Numbered from the stretch's first letter, positions 9,014 through 17,538 are shown. The stretch: DNA of 64,000 bases from Bacillus pseudomycoides DSM 12442 (GCF_000161455.1 NZ_CM000745.1:1822701-1886700), one strand, 5' to 3'. Program-made: numbers and translations. The notes: a model not told the origin generated them from the sequence alone.

Positions 9014-9799
9014 TTATAAGCTTTTTACCATTCCACCATCAACAAGGAATGATTGCCCAGTCATATAAGTATTTGCATCGGATGCAAGGAATGTAGCAAA
9101 TTTAGCGAATTCACTAGGACGACCATATCTTCCAAGTGGGATAATTGCTTCATATTGTTTTTGAACGTCTTCTACTGTAATTCCGCGCTTTTCGGCAGCT
9201 GTTTCATCGAGAGAAGCGATGCGGTCTGTAGCAATACGTCCAGGAGCAATCGTATTAATTAAAATGTTATATGGAGCAAGCTCAGATGCTAACGTTTTTG
9301 CTAAGCCTGTAATGCCGACGCGGAATGTATTCGATAATAGTAATCCGGGAATGGGCTCTTTAATAGAAGACGAAGCAATGTTAATAATTTTGCCGCCTTG
9401 CTCTTTCATATATGGAAGTACTTCACGAATCATACGAACGTAACTTAATAAATTAAGCTCAAATGAATTGTACCAATCTTCGTCTGTTAATTGTTCAAAT
9501 GTACCAGGCTTAGGGCCGCCGGCATTGTTTACTAAAATATCAATTGTGCCAAAGGTTTGTACAGTATATTCTACCGCTTGTTTCATGTTTTCTTTGTTTG
9601 TAACATCACAAACTGTATACATGGCAGTGCCTTTATTAAGAGCGATCAATTCTTTTTGTAAAGATGCTAGCTTTTCTTCATTACGACTAAGTAGCATAAC
9701 ATTTGTTCCTTCTTTTACAAGTTCCGTAGCAATCGCTTTTCCTAAACCTTGACTAGAAGCAACAACTAGAGCAGTTTTTCCAGCTAATCCAAGTTCCAT
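9014..9799 (-). CDS. SDR family oxidoreductase with non-canonical active site
   Basis: A 261-residue short-chain dehydrogenase/reductase. Seen: the cofactor-binding glycine motif ASSQGLGKAIA near residues 14-24, the NNAGG motif near 89, the active-site Ser region NIASSSIKEP, and the C-terminal DANTYMTGQSFLVDGGM typical of FabG-like proteins. Where classical SDRs have Y-x-x-x-K, this one reads S-N-T-F-R, so both the catalytic Tyr and Lys are replaced. A subgroup of SDRs shows this pattern. Start set at the ATG eight bases after AAAGG; an in-frame TTG 9 bases upstream is too close to that site. Substrate unknown. Confidence 0.85.
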   Translation of the reverse strand: MELGLAGKTALVVASSQGLGKAIATELVKEGTNVMLLSRNEEKLASLQKELIALNKGTAMYTVCDVTNKENMKQAVEYTVQTFGTIDILVNNAGGPKPGTFEQLTDEDWYNSFELNLLSYVRMIREVLPYMKEQGGKIINIASSSIKEPIPGLLLSNTFRVGITGLAKTLASELAPYNILINTIAPGRIATDRIASLDETAAEKRGITVEDVQKQYEAIIPLGRYGRPSEFAKFATFLASDANTYMTGQSFLVDGGMVKSL

Positions 9800-9986
9800 A
9801 TATATCAACCTTTCTTTGTTATATTATTTTTATTATAAGTGAAAAAGATCCAAAATAAAAAACAAACGCCTCTCTTATCAGAAAATTTACAGAAATTTAC
9901 CGTATCTTTACTCTTTTCTCATATTATCTTCAAAAAAGAGAAGTAATATGAGATTGTACATATTCTATCAAAAGGGGGATAAGCAA

Positions 9987-10166
9987 ATGAATAAATGGGT
10001 TAAATCTTTAACTGCTATGGCACTTGCGAGCTCTTTATTTATGGTAGGTTGTAGTAAAGGTGAGGACAAAAAGAAGGATGAGGACAAAACATCACAGCAA
10101 GATGAAAAGAAAGATCAAGAAACGAGCAAGGATAGTAATTCTTCAGATTCAAAGGAAAAAAAATAA
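9987..10166 (+). CDS. Small Lys/Asp-rich lipoprotein
   Basis: A 59-residue predicted lipoprotein. Residues 1-19 are a signal peptide with the lipobox F-M-V-G-C, giving a lipidated Cys20. The mature part is a highly charged, low-complexity tail rich in Lys, Asp, Glu, Ser and Gln, probably disordered. Start ATG follows AAAAGGGGGATAAG; a longer frame reading upstream has no ribosome site. Function unknown; such small lipoproteins are common in this group. Confidence 0.75.
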   Translation: MNKWVKSLTAMALASSLFMVGCSKGEDKKKDEDKTSQQDEKKDQETSKDSNSSDSKEKK

Positions 10167-10176
10167 TATTTTGAAT

Positions 10177-10212
10177 GGTAGGGCTTTCTCACGTGTTGGG
10201 GAAGCTTTTTTA
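10177..10212 (+). terminator. Probable terminator after the small lipoprotein
   Basis: Imperfect stem GCTTTCTC / GGGGAAGC (three G-U pairs) followed by T6. Confidence 0.5.
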
Positions 10213-10272
10213 GTTGCATATTTATCGTTTTTGAGAAAGAATAGAGAAAAATAGTAAGTAAGGAGTACGAAG

Positions 10273-10893
10273 ATGAAAATATGTATATTTGGTGCAACTG
10301 GAAGAGTTGGGTCACAGTTAATGAAACTAGCATTACAAGATTCACATGATATCACAGTATTAGTTCGTGATCAAAATAAGCTTATGATGAGACATGATAA
10401 GCTACATATCGTAGAAGGGGATGTATTACAGGGAAATGATGTGAAGAAAGCTTTAAAGGACGCTGAGCTCGTTTTAAGCGCTCTTGGAACAGATGGAAAT
10501 AGAACATTATCGAATAGTATACCTAGCATTATAAAACATATGGGGAAAGAGGGAGTAAAAAGGATTATTACGATAGGAACAGCAGGCATTTTACAGGCGC
10601 GGACAAATCAGAAGATATATCGATTTCAATCGGAAGAATCAAAAAGAAAAACCACAACGGCTGCAGAAGATCATTTAGCTGCTTATGTAGCTTTAAAAAA
10701 TAGTGGGCTATGCTGGACAATTGTTTGTCCTACACATTTAATTGATGGTGAAGAAACGGGTATATACCGGACGGAGACGGATATGTTACCACTGGATGGA
10801 TCAAAAATTACGGTAGGAGATACAGCTCGTTTTACGTGGTCTCTAATAAATGAAAAAGTATATGAAAATAGCCGTGTAGGCATTGCTTATTAA
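10273..10893 (+). CDS. NAD(P)-binding atypical SDR (NmrA/YhfK-like)
   Basis: A 206-residue extended/atypical SDR with the N-terminal dinucleotide-binding motif G-A-T-G-R-V-G-S (residues 7-14). It has the VEGDVLQGNDVKKAL strand-helix and a VLSALGTDG segment, as in NmrA/YhfK-type proteins such as flavin reductase-like enzymes. No classical Y-x-x-x-K motif is seen, as is common for this group. ATG follows AAGGAGTACG. Function is not predictable; likely a small redox or NADPH-sensing protein. It converges on the DUF456 gene and shares the hairpin between them. Confidence 0.8.
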   Translation: MKICIFGATGRVGSQLMKLALQDSHDITVLVRDQNKLMMRHDKLHIVEGDVLQGNDVKKALKDAELVLSALGTDGNRTLSNSIPSIIKHMGKEGVKRIITIGTAGILQARTNQKIYRFQSEESKRKTTTAAEDHLAAYVALKNSGLCWTIVCPTHLIDGEETGIYRTETDMLPLDGSKITVGDTARFTWSLINEKVYENSRVGIAY

Positions 10894-10896
10894 AAA

Positions 10897-10926
10897 AACC
10901 ATCCCTGAAAAGGGATGGTTAAAAAA
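10897..10926 (-). terminator. Terminator for the DUF456/HlyC-like minus-strand genes
   Basis: A 10-bp perfect stem (AACCATCCCT / AGGGATGGTT). The T-run exists only when read on the minus strand, so it serves the genes ending at 10919. Confidence 0.8.
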
Positions 10927-11401
10927 GAATGTAACATACAAAAATGATAATCATAATAATTTGTAAAATTGCTTTTGCTACTGTACTGCTTAAGAAGCCG
11001 ACGACTGTAGCAATTCCGACCATAAACGCTTCTTGTGGTGTCTTTTTATGCATTATTTCTGTCACGAAAACAGACAGAAATGGAATGATAATGAGACCAA
11101 ATGGTGGGAAGAAAAAGGAGCCGATAATAATAGAAACCATTCCCACACGTTCACCCCATTTGGTACTTCCATATTTCTTTAAGAAGTATCCATTTGCGAT
11201 AAAATCAGCAACGAAAATAATGATGGTAAAAATGATTTGAAGGATCCAAAAACTTATTGTTAGCTCCCCACCATTTATGGCAAAATGATAAATGAGATAT
11301 CCAGCCCACAGTGCAAGTATGCCAGGGATAATCGGATAGATAAACGCAATAAACGATACGATAAAACAAGCAATTATACAAAGTGTTAATAAAACGGTCA
11401 C
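10919..11401 (-). CDS. DUF456 family membrane protein
   Basis: A 160-residue integral membrane protein of the DUF456 family. Seen: hydrophobic segments near residues 4-24, 27-45, 50-70, 88-112 and 130-158, with Gly-rich turns (YPIIPGILALWAGY; GSTKWGERVGMVSIIIG) typical of this family. Function unknown. It begins one base after the stop of the upstream CNNM/HlyC-like gene on the same strand, so the two are almost certainly one operon with coupled translation. Confidence 0.82.
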   Translation of the reverse strand: MTVLLTLCIIACFIVSFIAFIYPIIPGILALWAGYLIYHFAINGGELTISFWILQIIFTIIIFVADFIANGYFLKKYGSTKWGERVGMVSIIIGSFFFPPFGLIIIPFLSVFVTEIMHKKTPQEAFMVGIATVVGFLSSTVAKAILQIIMIIIFVCYILF

Positions 11402-11402
11402 T

Positions 11403-12710
11403 TTATATCTCCTTTTTACTATCTAGTTTATGTACAGCAACTTTCTTAATTTGATGCCCATCAAGTTCTAATGCTTTGAATTGGAAACCAGCATATTCAA
11501 TTGAATAGCCAACTTCAATATTTAAATCAATTGCCTGAGATAGAAGCCAGCCCCCAATTGTATCTAAATCACTATCATCGATATGTAAACCAAATATATC
11601 ATTTACTTCTGAAATGAGTACTTTTCCATCCAGTACAGTGAGTTTTGGTGTGCGTTTTTCAATCATTGGCGATTCATCTGCATCAAATTCATCTTGAATT
11701 TCACCAATAATTTCTTCAATAATATCTTCCATTGTTAATAGGCCAGCTGTCCCGCCGTATTCATCCACTACAATTGCCATTTGCACACGATTCTTTTGAA
11801 GATGAATTAATGTTTTACGGATTGGTACTGTTTCAAATACAGTTAAGACCGGATGTATATACGCTTCTAAAGGTTTTTGAATCCCCTTCGTTTGGTCGTG
11901 AAAAATTTCTTTTGTGTTTAGCATCCCGATAATATCATCTTTATCTTTTTCAATAATCGGATAACGTGTATATTTTTCAGATGCCACGATATCCATATTT
12001 TCTTCTAATGTATTTTCGGTAGATAAACAAACCATTTCTGTGCGAGGTACCATAATTTCTTTGGCAACACGATCATCAAATTCGAAAATATTGTTTACAT
12101 ATTTGTATTCAGTTTGATTAATTTCACCACTTTTAAAGCTTTCACCTAAAATAAGTCGTAATTCTTCTTCTGAGTGAGCAAGTTCATTTTCTTTTGCTGG
12201 TTCTAAGCCGAATAGTTTTGTAAAGAATACGGCTGTACTATTAAGTGACCAAATGAAAGGATACATGATTTTATCAAACCAAATGAGTGGTTTGGCAAAT
12301 TTTAATGTAATAGCCTCCGCTTTTTGAATTGCAAAAGATTTTGGAACAAGTTCCCCCAATACAACATGGAAAAAAGTGATGACACTAAATGCAATGATAA
12401 ACGATAGCGTATTAGCCATTGCTCCAGTAATATTTATTTTTTCAAATAGTGGTCGTAGTAAGTGTTCAACAGTTGGTTCACCAAGCCAACCAAGGCCTAA
12501 AGACGTGATAGTAATACCAAGCTGACAGGCTGATAAGTATACATCTAAGTTAGAAACAACGCTTCTGGCAGCTAATGCTTGCTTATTTCCTTCATTTGCA
12601 AGCTGATCAATTCTACTTTTTCGTACTTTTACAACCGCAAATTCAGATGCGACGAAAAAGCCAGAAATGAGAATAAGTACAAAAATGAGAAAAATATTTA
12701 ATATGTCCAA
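11403..12710 (-). CDS. Hemolysin C/CNNM family transporter-like protein
   Basis: A 435-residue CNNM/CorC (HlyC-like) protein; relatives are implicated in Mg2+ export or transport. Domains: DUF21 membrane domain about 1-190 (four hydrophobic segments, GLGWLGEPTVEHLL motif), a CBS pair about 205-325 (EIMVPRTEMVCL; RVQMAIVVDEYGGTAGLLT), and a C-terminal CorC_HlyC domain about 345-428 (LSEVNDIFGL-type, DTIGGWLLSQ). The start is TTG, 12 bases after GGAG; a TAG lies in frame 12 bases upstream of it. A sigma-A promoter and a second strong AGGAGGTGA lie further upstream. Confidence 0.88.
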   Translation of the reverse strand: MDILNIFLIFVLILISGFFVASEFAVVKVRKSRIDQLANEGNKQALAARSVVSNLDVYLSACQLGITITSLGLGWLGEPTVEHLLRPLFEKINITGAMANTLSFIIAFSVITFFHVVLGELVPKSFAIQKAEAITLKFAKPLIWFDKIMYPFIWSLNSTAVFFTKLFGLEPAKENELAHSEEELRLILGESFKSGEINQTEYKYVNNIFEFDDRVAKEIMVPRTEMVCLSTENTLEENMDIVASEKYTRYPIIEKDKDDIIGMLNTKEIFHDQTKGIQKPLEAYIHPVLTVFETVPIRKTLIHLQKNRVQMAIVVDEYGGTAGLLTMEDIIEEIIGEIQDEFDADESPMIEKRTPKLTVLDGKVLISEVNDIFGLHIDDSDLDTIGGWLLSQAIDLNIEVGYSIEYAGFQFKALELDGHQIKKVAVHKLDSKKEI

Positions 12711-12772
12711 GTGTGTTCTCTACTCCGAAGTTGGAATAAAGATGTCACCTCCTGCAAGTATGTTATACTTTT

Positions 12773-12802
12773 ATAATAAATCGAAATGAAAATAATAGTC
12801 AA
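12773..12802 (-). promoter_or_regulatory. Sigma-A promoter for the HlyC-like/DUF456 operon
   Basis: Minus strand: -35 TTGACT (12802-12797), 18-bp spacer, -10 TATTAT (12778-12773). Located about 65 bases upstream of the TTG start. Confidence 0.6.
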
Positions 12803-12882
12803 AGGAAATGAGTAAATATTGGAATGTTTTTCTAACCATACATGAATTTGTTGGTATTTTACCCTGAATGAAAGGGGAATAA

Positions 12883-12904
12883 CCCTCCATTTTTAAAAGG
12901 AGGG
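12883..12904 (-). terminator. Possible weak terminator after the orphan permease
   Basis: Inverted repeat CCCTCC / GGAGGG with a 10-nt A/T loop, just past the stop of the minus-strand gene. No clear T-run follows. Confidence 0.35.
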
Positions 12905-12922
12905 AGATAGCATGAAGCTTAA

Positions 12923-13810
12923 TTACTTTGTCAGTGTTTTTGTGATAGTGTAAGTTTGATGTTTAGACTGGTTTGTTGTCCACACGGATTGAAGAAAGGA
13001 AAGAATGATGTATGGAATATAAATGAGTAGCAGTCCAATTGTGACAACGGTCGGGGAACTTCCTCCAAATTGAATAATAAATTGTAGTAATCCTTTCGTA
13101 TGAAAAATACATTCCATATAAAAAAATGACAGAATGATGGAGCTTAAAATAGATTTATGATTTGAAACATTTGCCATAAATAACGTATTAATGAGAAAAG
13201 ATGAATCACGTAAATCATGTTCTGCAGTTTTATTTAAAAATGGAATCCATTTTTTAATTGCCTGTATAACAATAATCATTGATGTACTACTTATGATGAT
13301 GAGAGAGGAAAGGAATGGAATTGTTATGTACTTTGCGATGTATAAAGAAATTAAAACAATAGAACATTGTAATAAAGCAGTACTGAATGAGTATGGAATC
13401 CAGCGCAATATTGAAGTATATTTTTTTAGTTGTTTTGGTGCCTTTAAGAATAAACGTCCCATTGTTAAGCTAATTGAAAAACCAATTGCGAGTGTGAATG
13501 TAAAACGCACGATTGATAAAAAGTATACTTCCCACATATAAGGGAATAGAAGTGTAGATTGTCCTGGAGCATGTAAAGTTGTGGTTGAATTTATAATAGG
13601 TTGTGATGAAAAAAGAATGGATTCATGCATCCAATCAATCATCGGGATGAAAATGGATGGAAAATGAGCGAGATTATGAAAAATCCCAAGTAAACCTTTC
13701 AAATAAGAAGACTCATGAGTTAATAATAAGGCGGGAATGGGGCTTATGATAAGAATAATAAGGAATCCTACAAAAAAGCGATATGTGTAAGAACGAAATA
13801 ATGAAGACAT
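12923..13810 (-). CDS. Orphan ABC-transporter permease-like membrane protein
   Basis: A 295-residue polytopic membrane protein that looks like a diverged OppB/DppB-type ABC permease. Seen: an N-terminal membrane segment (11-31), a long extracytoplasmic stretch, then about five hydrophobic segments. The C-terminal layout FYMECIFHTKGLLQFIIQFG then TVVTIGLLLIYIPYI matches the F-x-x-x-G-L-x-x-L region of peptide-permease B subunits. The EAA loop is poorly conserved. There is no ATPase, second permease or binding protein nearby. ATG follows AGGTGA. A CodY-like box lies 21 bases upstream. Function unknown. Confidence 0.6.
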   Translation of the reverse strand: MSSLFRSYTYRFFVGFLIILIISPIPALLLTHESSYLKGLLGIFHNLAHFPSIFIPMIDWMHESILFSSQPIINSTTTLHAPGQSTLLFPYMWEVYFLSIVRFTFTLAIGFSISLTMGRLFLKAPKQLKKYTSILRWIPYSFSTALLQCSIVLISLYIAKYITIPFLSSLIIISSTSMIIVIQAIKKWIPFLNKTAEHDLRDSSFLINTLFMANVSNHKSILSSIILSFFYMECIFHTKGLLQFIIQFGGSSPTVVTIGLLLIYIPYIILSFLQSVWTTNQSKHQTYTITKTLTK

Positions 13811-13830
13811 AAAGGTTCACCTGCTCTTTG

Positions 13831-13845
13831 AAAATTCAGAAAATT
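13831..13845. promoter_or_regulatory. CodY-box-like sequence upstream of the orphan permease
   Basis: AAAATTCAGAAAATT matches the CodY consensus AATTTTCWGAAAATT at 13 of 15 positions. It lies 21 bases upstream of the minus-strand start. Inference only. Confidence 0.4.
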
Positions 13846-14158
13846 CTTATTCTTATTTTAGCGCTTTTTTGCTAAAGTTACAATATCTTTTTCTTTACAT
13901 ATGGGTATAGGCTAGGATTATAAGTAATTCTCTTTATTTTCAGCTATAGTCAGTAACTAGCTTAAGTATGATAAGTTGCTTATATTATTTGTTGTACAGA
14001 ATGATAATCTACTAAATTTCTCAAAAATGAATCATTCATGAACAAATAATGACAATAATATGAAAAGATTTCAGAAAAATAAAATAAATTATTTATTTTT
14101 TTCTGAAAATATAATATAGTTATGGCACAGAAAGTATTTTAACATAAGGAGGCTTTTT
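13846..14158. other. AT-rich divergent intergenic region with inverted repeat
   Basis: This region separates the minus-strand permease-like gene from the plus-strand cbpA-like gene. It has no gene. It holds an imperfect 40-bp inverted repeat at 14069-14108 (arms TTTCAGAAAAATAAAATAA and its near complement), directly followed by a TATAAT hexamer at 14110-14115. The layout suits an operator over the promoter of the downstream gene. Confidence 0.5.
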
Positions 14159-14806
14159 ATGAGGATTAAAGGAAATTATGTGCCAAAAAGAGAAGTTTTA
14201 TATTGCTCCATTTCATTTACAATAGGTGAAGCATTGGATCATTTAAATAAAACAGGTTATCGTTGTGTGCCAGTTTTAGATGAAAAGAAAGAGAAATTTT
14301 TAGGGAATGTATATAAAGTAGATATTTTAGAATATAAAGGTTCATTAGAAGATGATTTATCAGAATTATTAAATGATAAAGAGGGCTATGTGAGAGAAGA
14401 CTCTTCTTTCTTTAAAGTGTTCTTTACAATTAAGAAGCTACCATATTTGTCCGTTATCGATGAGAAAGGGACATTTCTTGGAATCTTAACTCATAAAAAG
14501 GTATTTGAGTTATTAGAGGATGCATGGGGTGTTCATTCTAGCAGGTATTCTGTTATGGTGGGAACCCAAGATTATAATGGAGCGATTCAAAAACTATCTA
14601 CAGTTTTGAAAAAATATAGTGGCATTCAAAGTTTAATGACATTTGATAATGATGCGTTATTAGTACGCAGAATTATGTTTACACTAGGCGAAGAATTTAA
14701 ACCAGAAGAATTAGATTCATTGCTTAAGGATTTAGAAGACCATGGATTTCGCGTTGTATATGTAGAAGAAATGAATAATCCACGTGAAGTGGAGACAATA
14801 GAATAG
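14159..14806 (+). CDS. cbpA: CBS-CBS-ACT protein, probable cyclic-di-AMP-binding CbpA
   Basis: A 215-residue cytosolic protein with two CBS motifs (about 2-60 and 65-125) and a C-terminal ACT-like domain (about 128-212, starting at YSVMVGTQDYNGAIQKLS). This architecture and the N-terminal MRIKGNYVPKREVLYC match the CbpA family, whose Listeria member binds cyclic-di-AMP. Binding here is by family knowledge, not seen directly. Start ATG follows a strong AAGGAGG. It is transcribed alone; an inverted repeat overlaps the promoter region and a clean terminator follows. Confidence 0.8.
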   Translation: MRIKGNYVPKREVLYCSISFTIGEALDHLNKTGYRCVPVLDEKKEKFLGNVYKVDILEYKGSLEDDLSELLNDKEGYVREDSSFFKVFFTIKKLPYLSVIDEKGTFLGILTHKKVFELLEDAWGVHSSRYSVMVGTQDYNGAIQKLSTVLKKYSGIQSLMTFDNDALLVRRIMFTLGEEFKPEELDSLLKDLEDHGFRVVYVEEMNNPREVETIE

Positions 14807-14813
14807 AAGATAC

Positions 14814-14843
14814 AAAGCCATCTGTATAATTTAGATGGCTTTT
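14814..14843 (+). terminator. Terminator after the cbpA-like gene
   Basis: Stem AAAGCCATCT / AGATGGCTTT with a 9-nt loop and T residues. Confidence 0.85.
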
Positions 14844-14906
14844 CGTTATACATAAAAAAGGAAATAGTAATGTTATTTTGAGATAACAAAATGAATCGTT
14901 GCATAT

Positions 14907-15251
14907 TTGTTTCTAAAATATTTTCCTAAAAGAATAATAGACGAGGAAGGAGAACTTATTATTTTGTTTTTCGAAAAATTCTATATAAAAAATATGTTTT
15001 TATTTTTCAACTAAATATGTTACTATATGTGTGACAAAAGCAAAGAAGTCTGACAAGTTTACTCCATGGTTTAACACTCTAATGATTTAAATATTCAAAA
15101 AAATCAAAATTTATAAATTAGAGTAATAAAAAGGGGAAGTGGAGAAATTATGGAGAAAGGCATTGCCTTTTAAGGGGCGATATATTAATCAACATGAGCA
15201 GAGAGGAGGATGCATAGCATATTGTGAAAAAAGATAAAAACAATAGGGAAC
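14907..15251 (+). other. Long leader region upstream of brnQ
   Basis: No standard gene fits this 345-base stretch. It holds a CodY-like palindrome TTTTTCGAAAAA (14966-14981 region), an inverted repeat ACTCTAAT...ATTAGAGT (15076-15124), and a possible 7-codon leader peptide MEKGIAF (15150-15173) with GGAG five bases upstream. A strong AGAGGAGG at 15202-15209 sits 14 bases before a GTG (15224) in a frame different from brnQ. The layout suggests post-initiation control of brnQ; unproven. Confidence 0.4.
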
Positions 15252-16607
15252 ATGCTATGCAAGAAAAAGATGAAGGGACGATTAAGGCCAGGAGATACGA
15301 TAGCAATTGGTTTGATGTTGTTTGCATTATTTTTAGGAGCAGGAAATTTAATTTTCCCACCAGTATTAGGTCAACAAGCAGGAGAAAATGTTTGGATTGC
15401 CACAATTGGATTCCTTGTGACAGGAGTCGGACTTCCTCTATTAGCTGTAACCGCTGTAGCTTTTGTAGAGGGAGACTTGAAAGCGTTATCCTCTAGAGTA
15501 CATCCTATATTTGCGTTTATTTTCCCACTGATTAGTTATTTAGCGATTGGACCATTCTTTGCAATCCCGCGTACAGGGGCAGTTTCATTTGAAATGGGAA
15601 TGAAGCCGTTTCTATCAGAAGCGTTTGTGTCAGAGTGGTATATGCTGTTTCTATACACAGTAGTTTTCTTTGGGGTTACTTGGTATTTATCATTAAATCC
15701 ATCAAAACTAATTGATTGGTTTGGAAAGTTCCTTACCCCATTATTAGTATTAATTGTTGCTGTAATTGTTGGAAAAGCGATTATTGATCCAATTGGGGCG
15801 CCTGCTGCACCATTAGATGCATACAAAGAAAATGCATTTTTTGGCGGATTTATTCAAGGATATTTAACGATGGATGCTATTAGTGCACTTGTATTTGGGA
15901 TCGTTGTTGTACAAGTTATTCGTTCAAAAGGGATAAAAGAGAGTGGACAAATTGCAAAAATAACAATTATATCAGGAATTATTGCTGTGGTAGGCTTAAC
16001 ATTAATTTATTTATCACTTGCTTATCTTGGTTCGACAAGTACATCACTTGGCGTTTCTGATAATGGAGGTCTTATTTTAACGAAAGTTGTAAATGAGCTA
16101 TATGGAACAAGTGGAAAAGTATTGTTAGGCCTTGTTATTACACTCGCATGTTTAACAACTTCAGTTGGACTTACATCGGCGTGTGCGGGATTCTTTACAA
16201 ACTTATTCCCAAGATTATCGCATAAAATGATTGTCACATTGGTATGTGCGTTTAGTTTATTTGTATCAAACTTAGGGTTAACACAGCTTATTGCTGTAAC
16301 ATTGCCTGTGTTACTGATTATTTATCCTGTTGCGATTGTACTAATTGTTCTGTCTTATTTCCATAAATGGATTGGGCAACGAAATACAATATATATCGGT
16401 GCAATTTTAGGGGCACTAGTTATTAGTCTATTTAACGGTTTAGAAAGTGCAAATATTAAGTTTGATGCTATAACAAATGTGTTGCAAATGCTTCCTTTAT
16501 ATAAGGAAGGAATTGGATGGTTATTGCCATCATGTGTTGGTGGAGTTATGGGTTACTTCCTATATAGACCAAATGAATCAAGGGAGTTACAAAAGAAAGG
16601 TGCTTAG
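15252..16607 (+). CDS. brnQ: Branched-chain amino acid:cation symporter BrnQ
   Basis: A 451-residue (or 445 from ATG 15270) LIVCS-family carrier that imports Leu, Ile and Val with Na+ or H+. Seen: about 12 membrane segments and the family signatures FALFLGAGNLIFPP, LAIGPFFAIPRTG, GYLTMDAISALVFGIVV and VSNLGLTQLI. Residues from MKGRLRPGDTIAIG align with the E. coli BrnQ N-terminus (MTHQLRSRDIIALG), so ATG 15270 is the likelier biological start. Neither ATG has a good ribosome site; the strong site upstream points to another frame. The stop codon lies within the terminator loop. Confidence 0.88.
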   Translation: MLCKKKMKGRLRPGDTIAIGLMLFALFLGAGNLIFPPVLGQQAGENVWIATIGFLVTGVGLPLLAVTAVAFVEGDLKALSSRVHPIFAFIFPLISYLAIGPFFAIPRTGAVSFEMGMKPFLSEAFVSEWYMLFLYTVVFFGVTWYLSLNPSKLIDWFGKFLTPLLVLIVAVIVGKAIIDPIGAPAAPLDAYKENAFFGGFIQGYLTMDAISALVFGIVVVQVIRSKGIKESGQIAKITIISGIIAVVGLTLIYLSLAYLGSTSTSLGVSDNGGLILTKVVNELYGTSGKVLLGLVITLACLTTSVGLTSACAGFFTNLFPRLSHKMIVTLVCAFSLFVSNLGLTQLIAVTLPVLLIIYPVAIVLIVLSYFHKWIGQRNTIYIGAILGALVISLFNGLESANIKFDAITNVLQMLPLYKEGIGWLLPSCVGGVMGYFLYRPNESRELQKKGA

Positions 16608-16623
16608 GCATCTTTCTTTTTTT
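16592..16623 (+). terminator. Terminator overlapping the brnQ stop codon
   Basis: Stem AAAGAAAGGTGC / GCATCTTTCTTT with loop TTAG, then T-run. The brnQ stop TAG is in the loop. Confidence 0.85.
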
Positions 16624-16674
16624 AGAGGGAATTTGCATGTTTTGTCTAAATGATAATTTGGGAGGGAGAATAAA

Positions 16675-17004
16675 ATGGCTAATTTTGAAGACTTTTTACA
16701 GTTAGATTTACGTATTGGAACGATAAAAAAAGCAGAAGAGTTTAAAGAAGCGCGTGTACCTGCAATTAAGCTGGAAATTGACTTTGGTGAACTTGGTATG
16801 AAGCAATCCAGTGCTCAAATTACAAAGCGGTATACACCAGAAGCGTTAATTGGAAAACAAGTTGTTGCCGTAGTGAATTTTCCACCAAAACGTGTTGCAG
16901 GCTTTAAATCAGAGGTGCTTGTGTTAGGAGGAGTCCCAGAACATGGTGATGTAATCTTATTGCAACCTGATATAGAAATTCCAAATGGAACGCCAATTAG
17001 TTAA
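16675..17004 (+). CDS. csaA: Chaperone CsaA (tRNA-binding domain protein)
   Basis: A 109-residue CsaA protein: a stand-alone tRNA-binding OB-fold that forms homodimers and acts as an export-related chaperone in Bacillus. Seen: DLRIGTIKKAEEF near the N-terminus, KQSSAQIT, and the diagnostic VVNFPPKRVAGFKSEVLVLG in the second half. Length equals the family norm. ATG follows GGGAGGGAG. It is followed 18 bases later by a DinB-like gene, so the two may be co-transcribed. Confidence 0.93.
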   Translation: MANFEDFLQLDLRIGTIKKAEEFKEARVPAIKLEIDFGELGMKQSSAQITKRYTPEALIGKQVVAVVNFPPKRVAGFKSEVLVLGGVPEHGDVILLQPDIEIPNGTPIS

Positions 17005-17022
17005 TATGGGAGAGGATTGGAA

Positions 17023-17538
17023 ATGGAAGTTAGAAAAGCTTATTTAGAATGTGTTTTTTCAAACTTTAAGGTGATTCAAAAGCAAGGAGAACAATCGCTT
17101 TCACAGTTATCATATGAACAACTATGCTGGACACCTCATGAAGAAGCAAACAGTGTTGCGATTATAATTAAACATTTGCATGGGAATATGCGCTCAAGAT
17201 GGACAGATTTCTTAACGACAGACGGTGAAAAGCTAGATCGGAATCGTGATGGTGAATTTGAAGGCGGTTATGCTTCAAAAGAAGAAGTGCTAGCAGCATG
17301 GGGGGAAGGATGGGGGTATGTTTTTCAAGCGCTGCAATCATTAACTCCGCAAGATCTTTTAAAGATAATTCATATTCGTGGTGAAGCGCATAGTGTTATG
17401 CAAGCAATTGAAAGGCAGATTGCTCATTATGCATCACATATTGGACAAATTATTTATGTTGGGAAATTGCTGAAAGAAAAAGATTGGGAGTGTTTAAGTA
17501 TTCCTAAAGGACAGTCTAATCGCTATCTTCAAAAGTGA
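17023..17538 (+). CDS. DUF1572/DinB-like family protein
   Basis: A 171-residue four-helix DinB/DUF1572 protein, the group that includes Bacillus YizA/YjoA-like damage-inducible proteins and some metal-dependent thiol transferases. Seen: three His that could form the metal triad: one in IIKHLHGNM near residue 55, and a pair in QIAHYASHIGQI near 135-143. Start chosen at the ATG after GAGAGGATTGGAA; an in-frame TTG lies 6 bases upstream. It overlaps the convergent minus-strand gene by 10 bases. Confidence 0.82.
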   Translation: MEVRKAYLECVFSNFKVIQKQGEQSLSQLSYEQLCWTPHEEANSVAIIIKHLHGNMRSRWTDFLTTDGEKLDRNRDGEFEGGYASKEEVLAAWGEGWGYVFQALQSLTPQDLLKIIHIRGEAHSVMQAIERQIAHYASHIGQIIYVGKLLKEKDWECLSIPKGQSNRYLQK

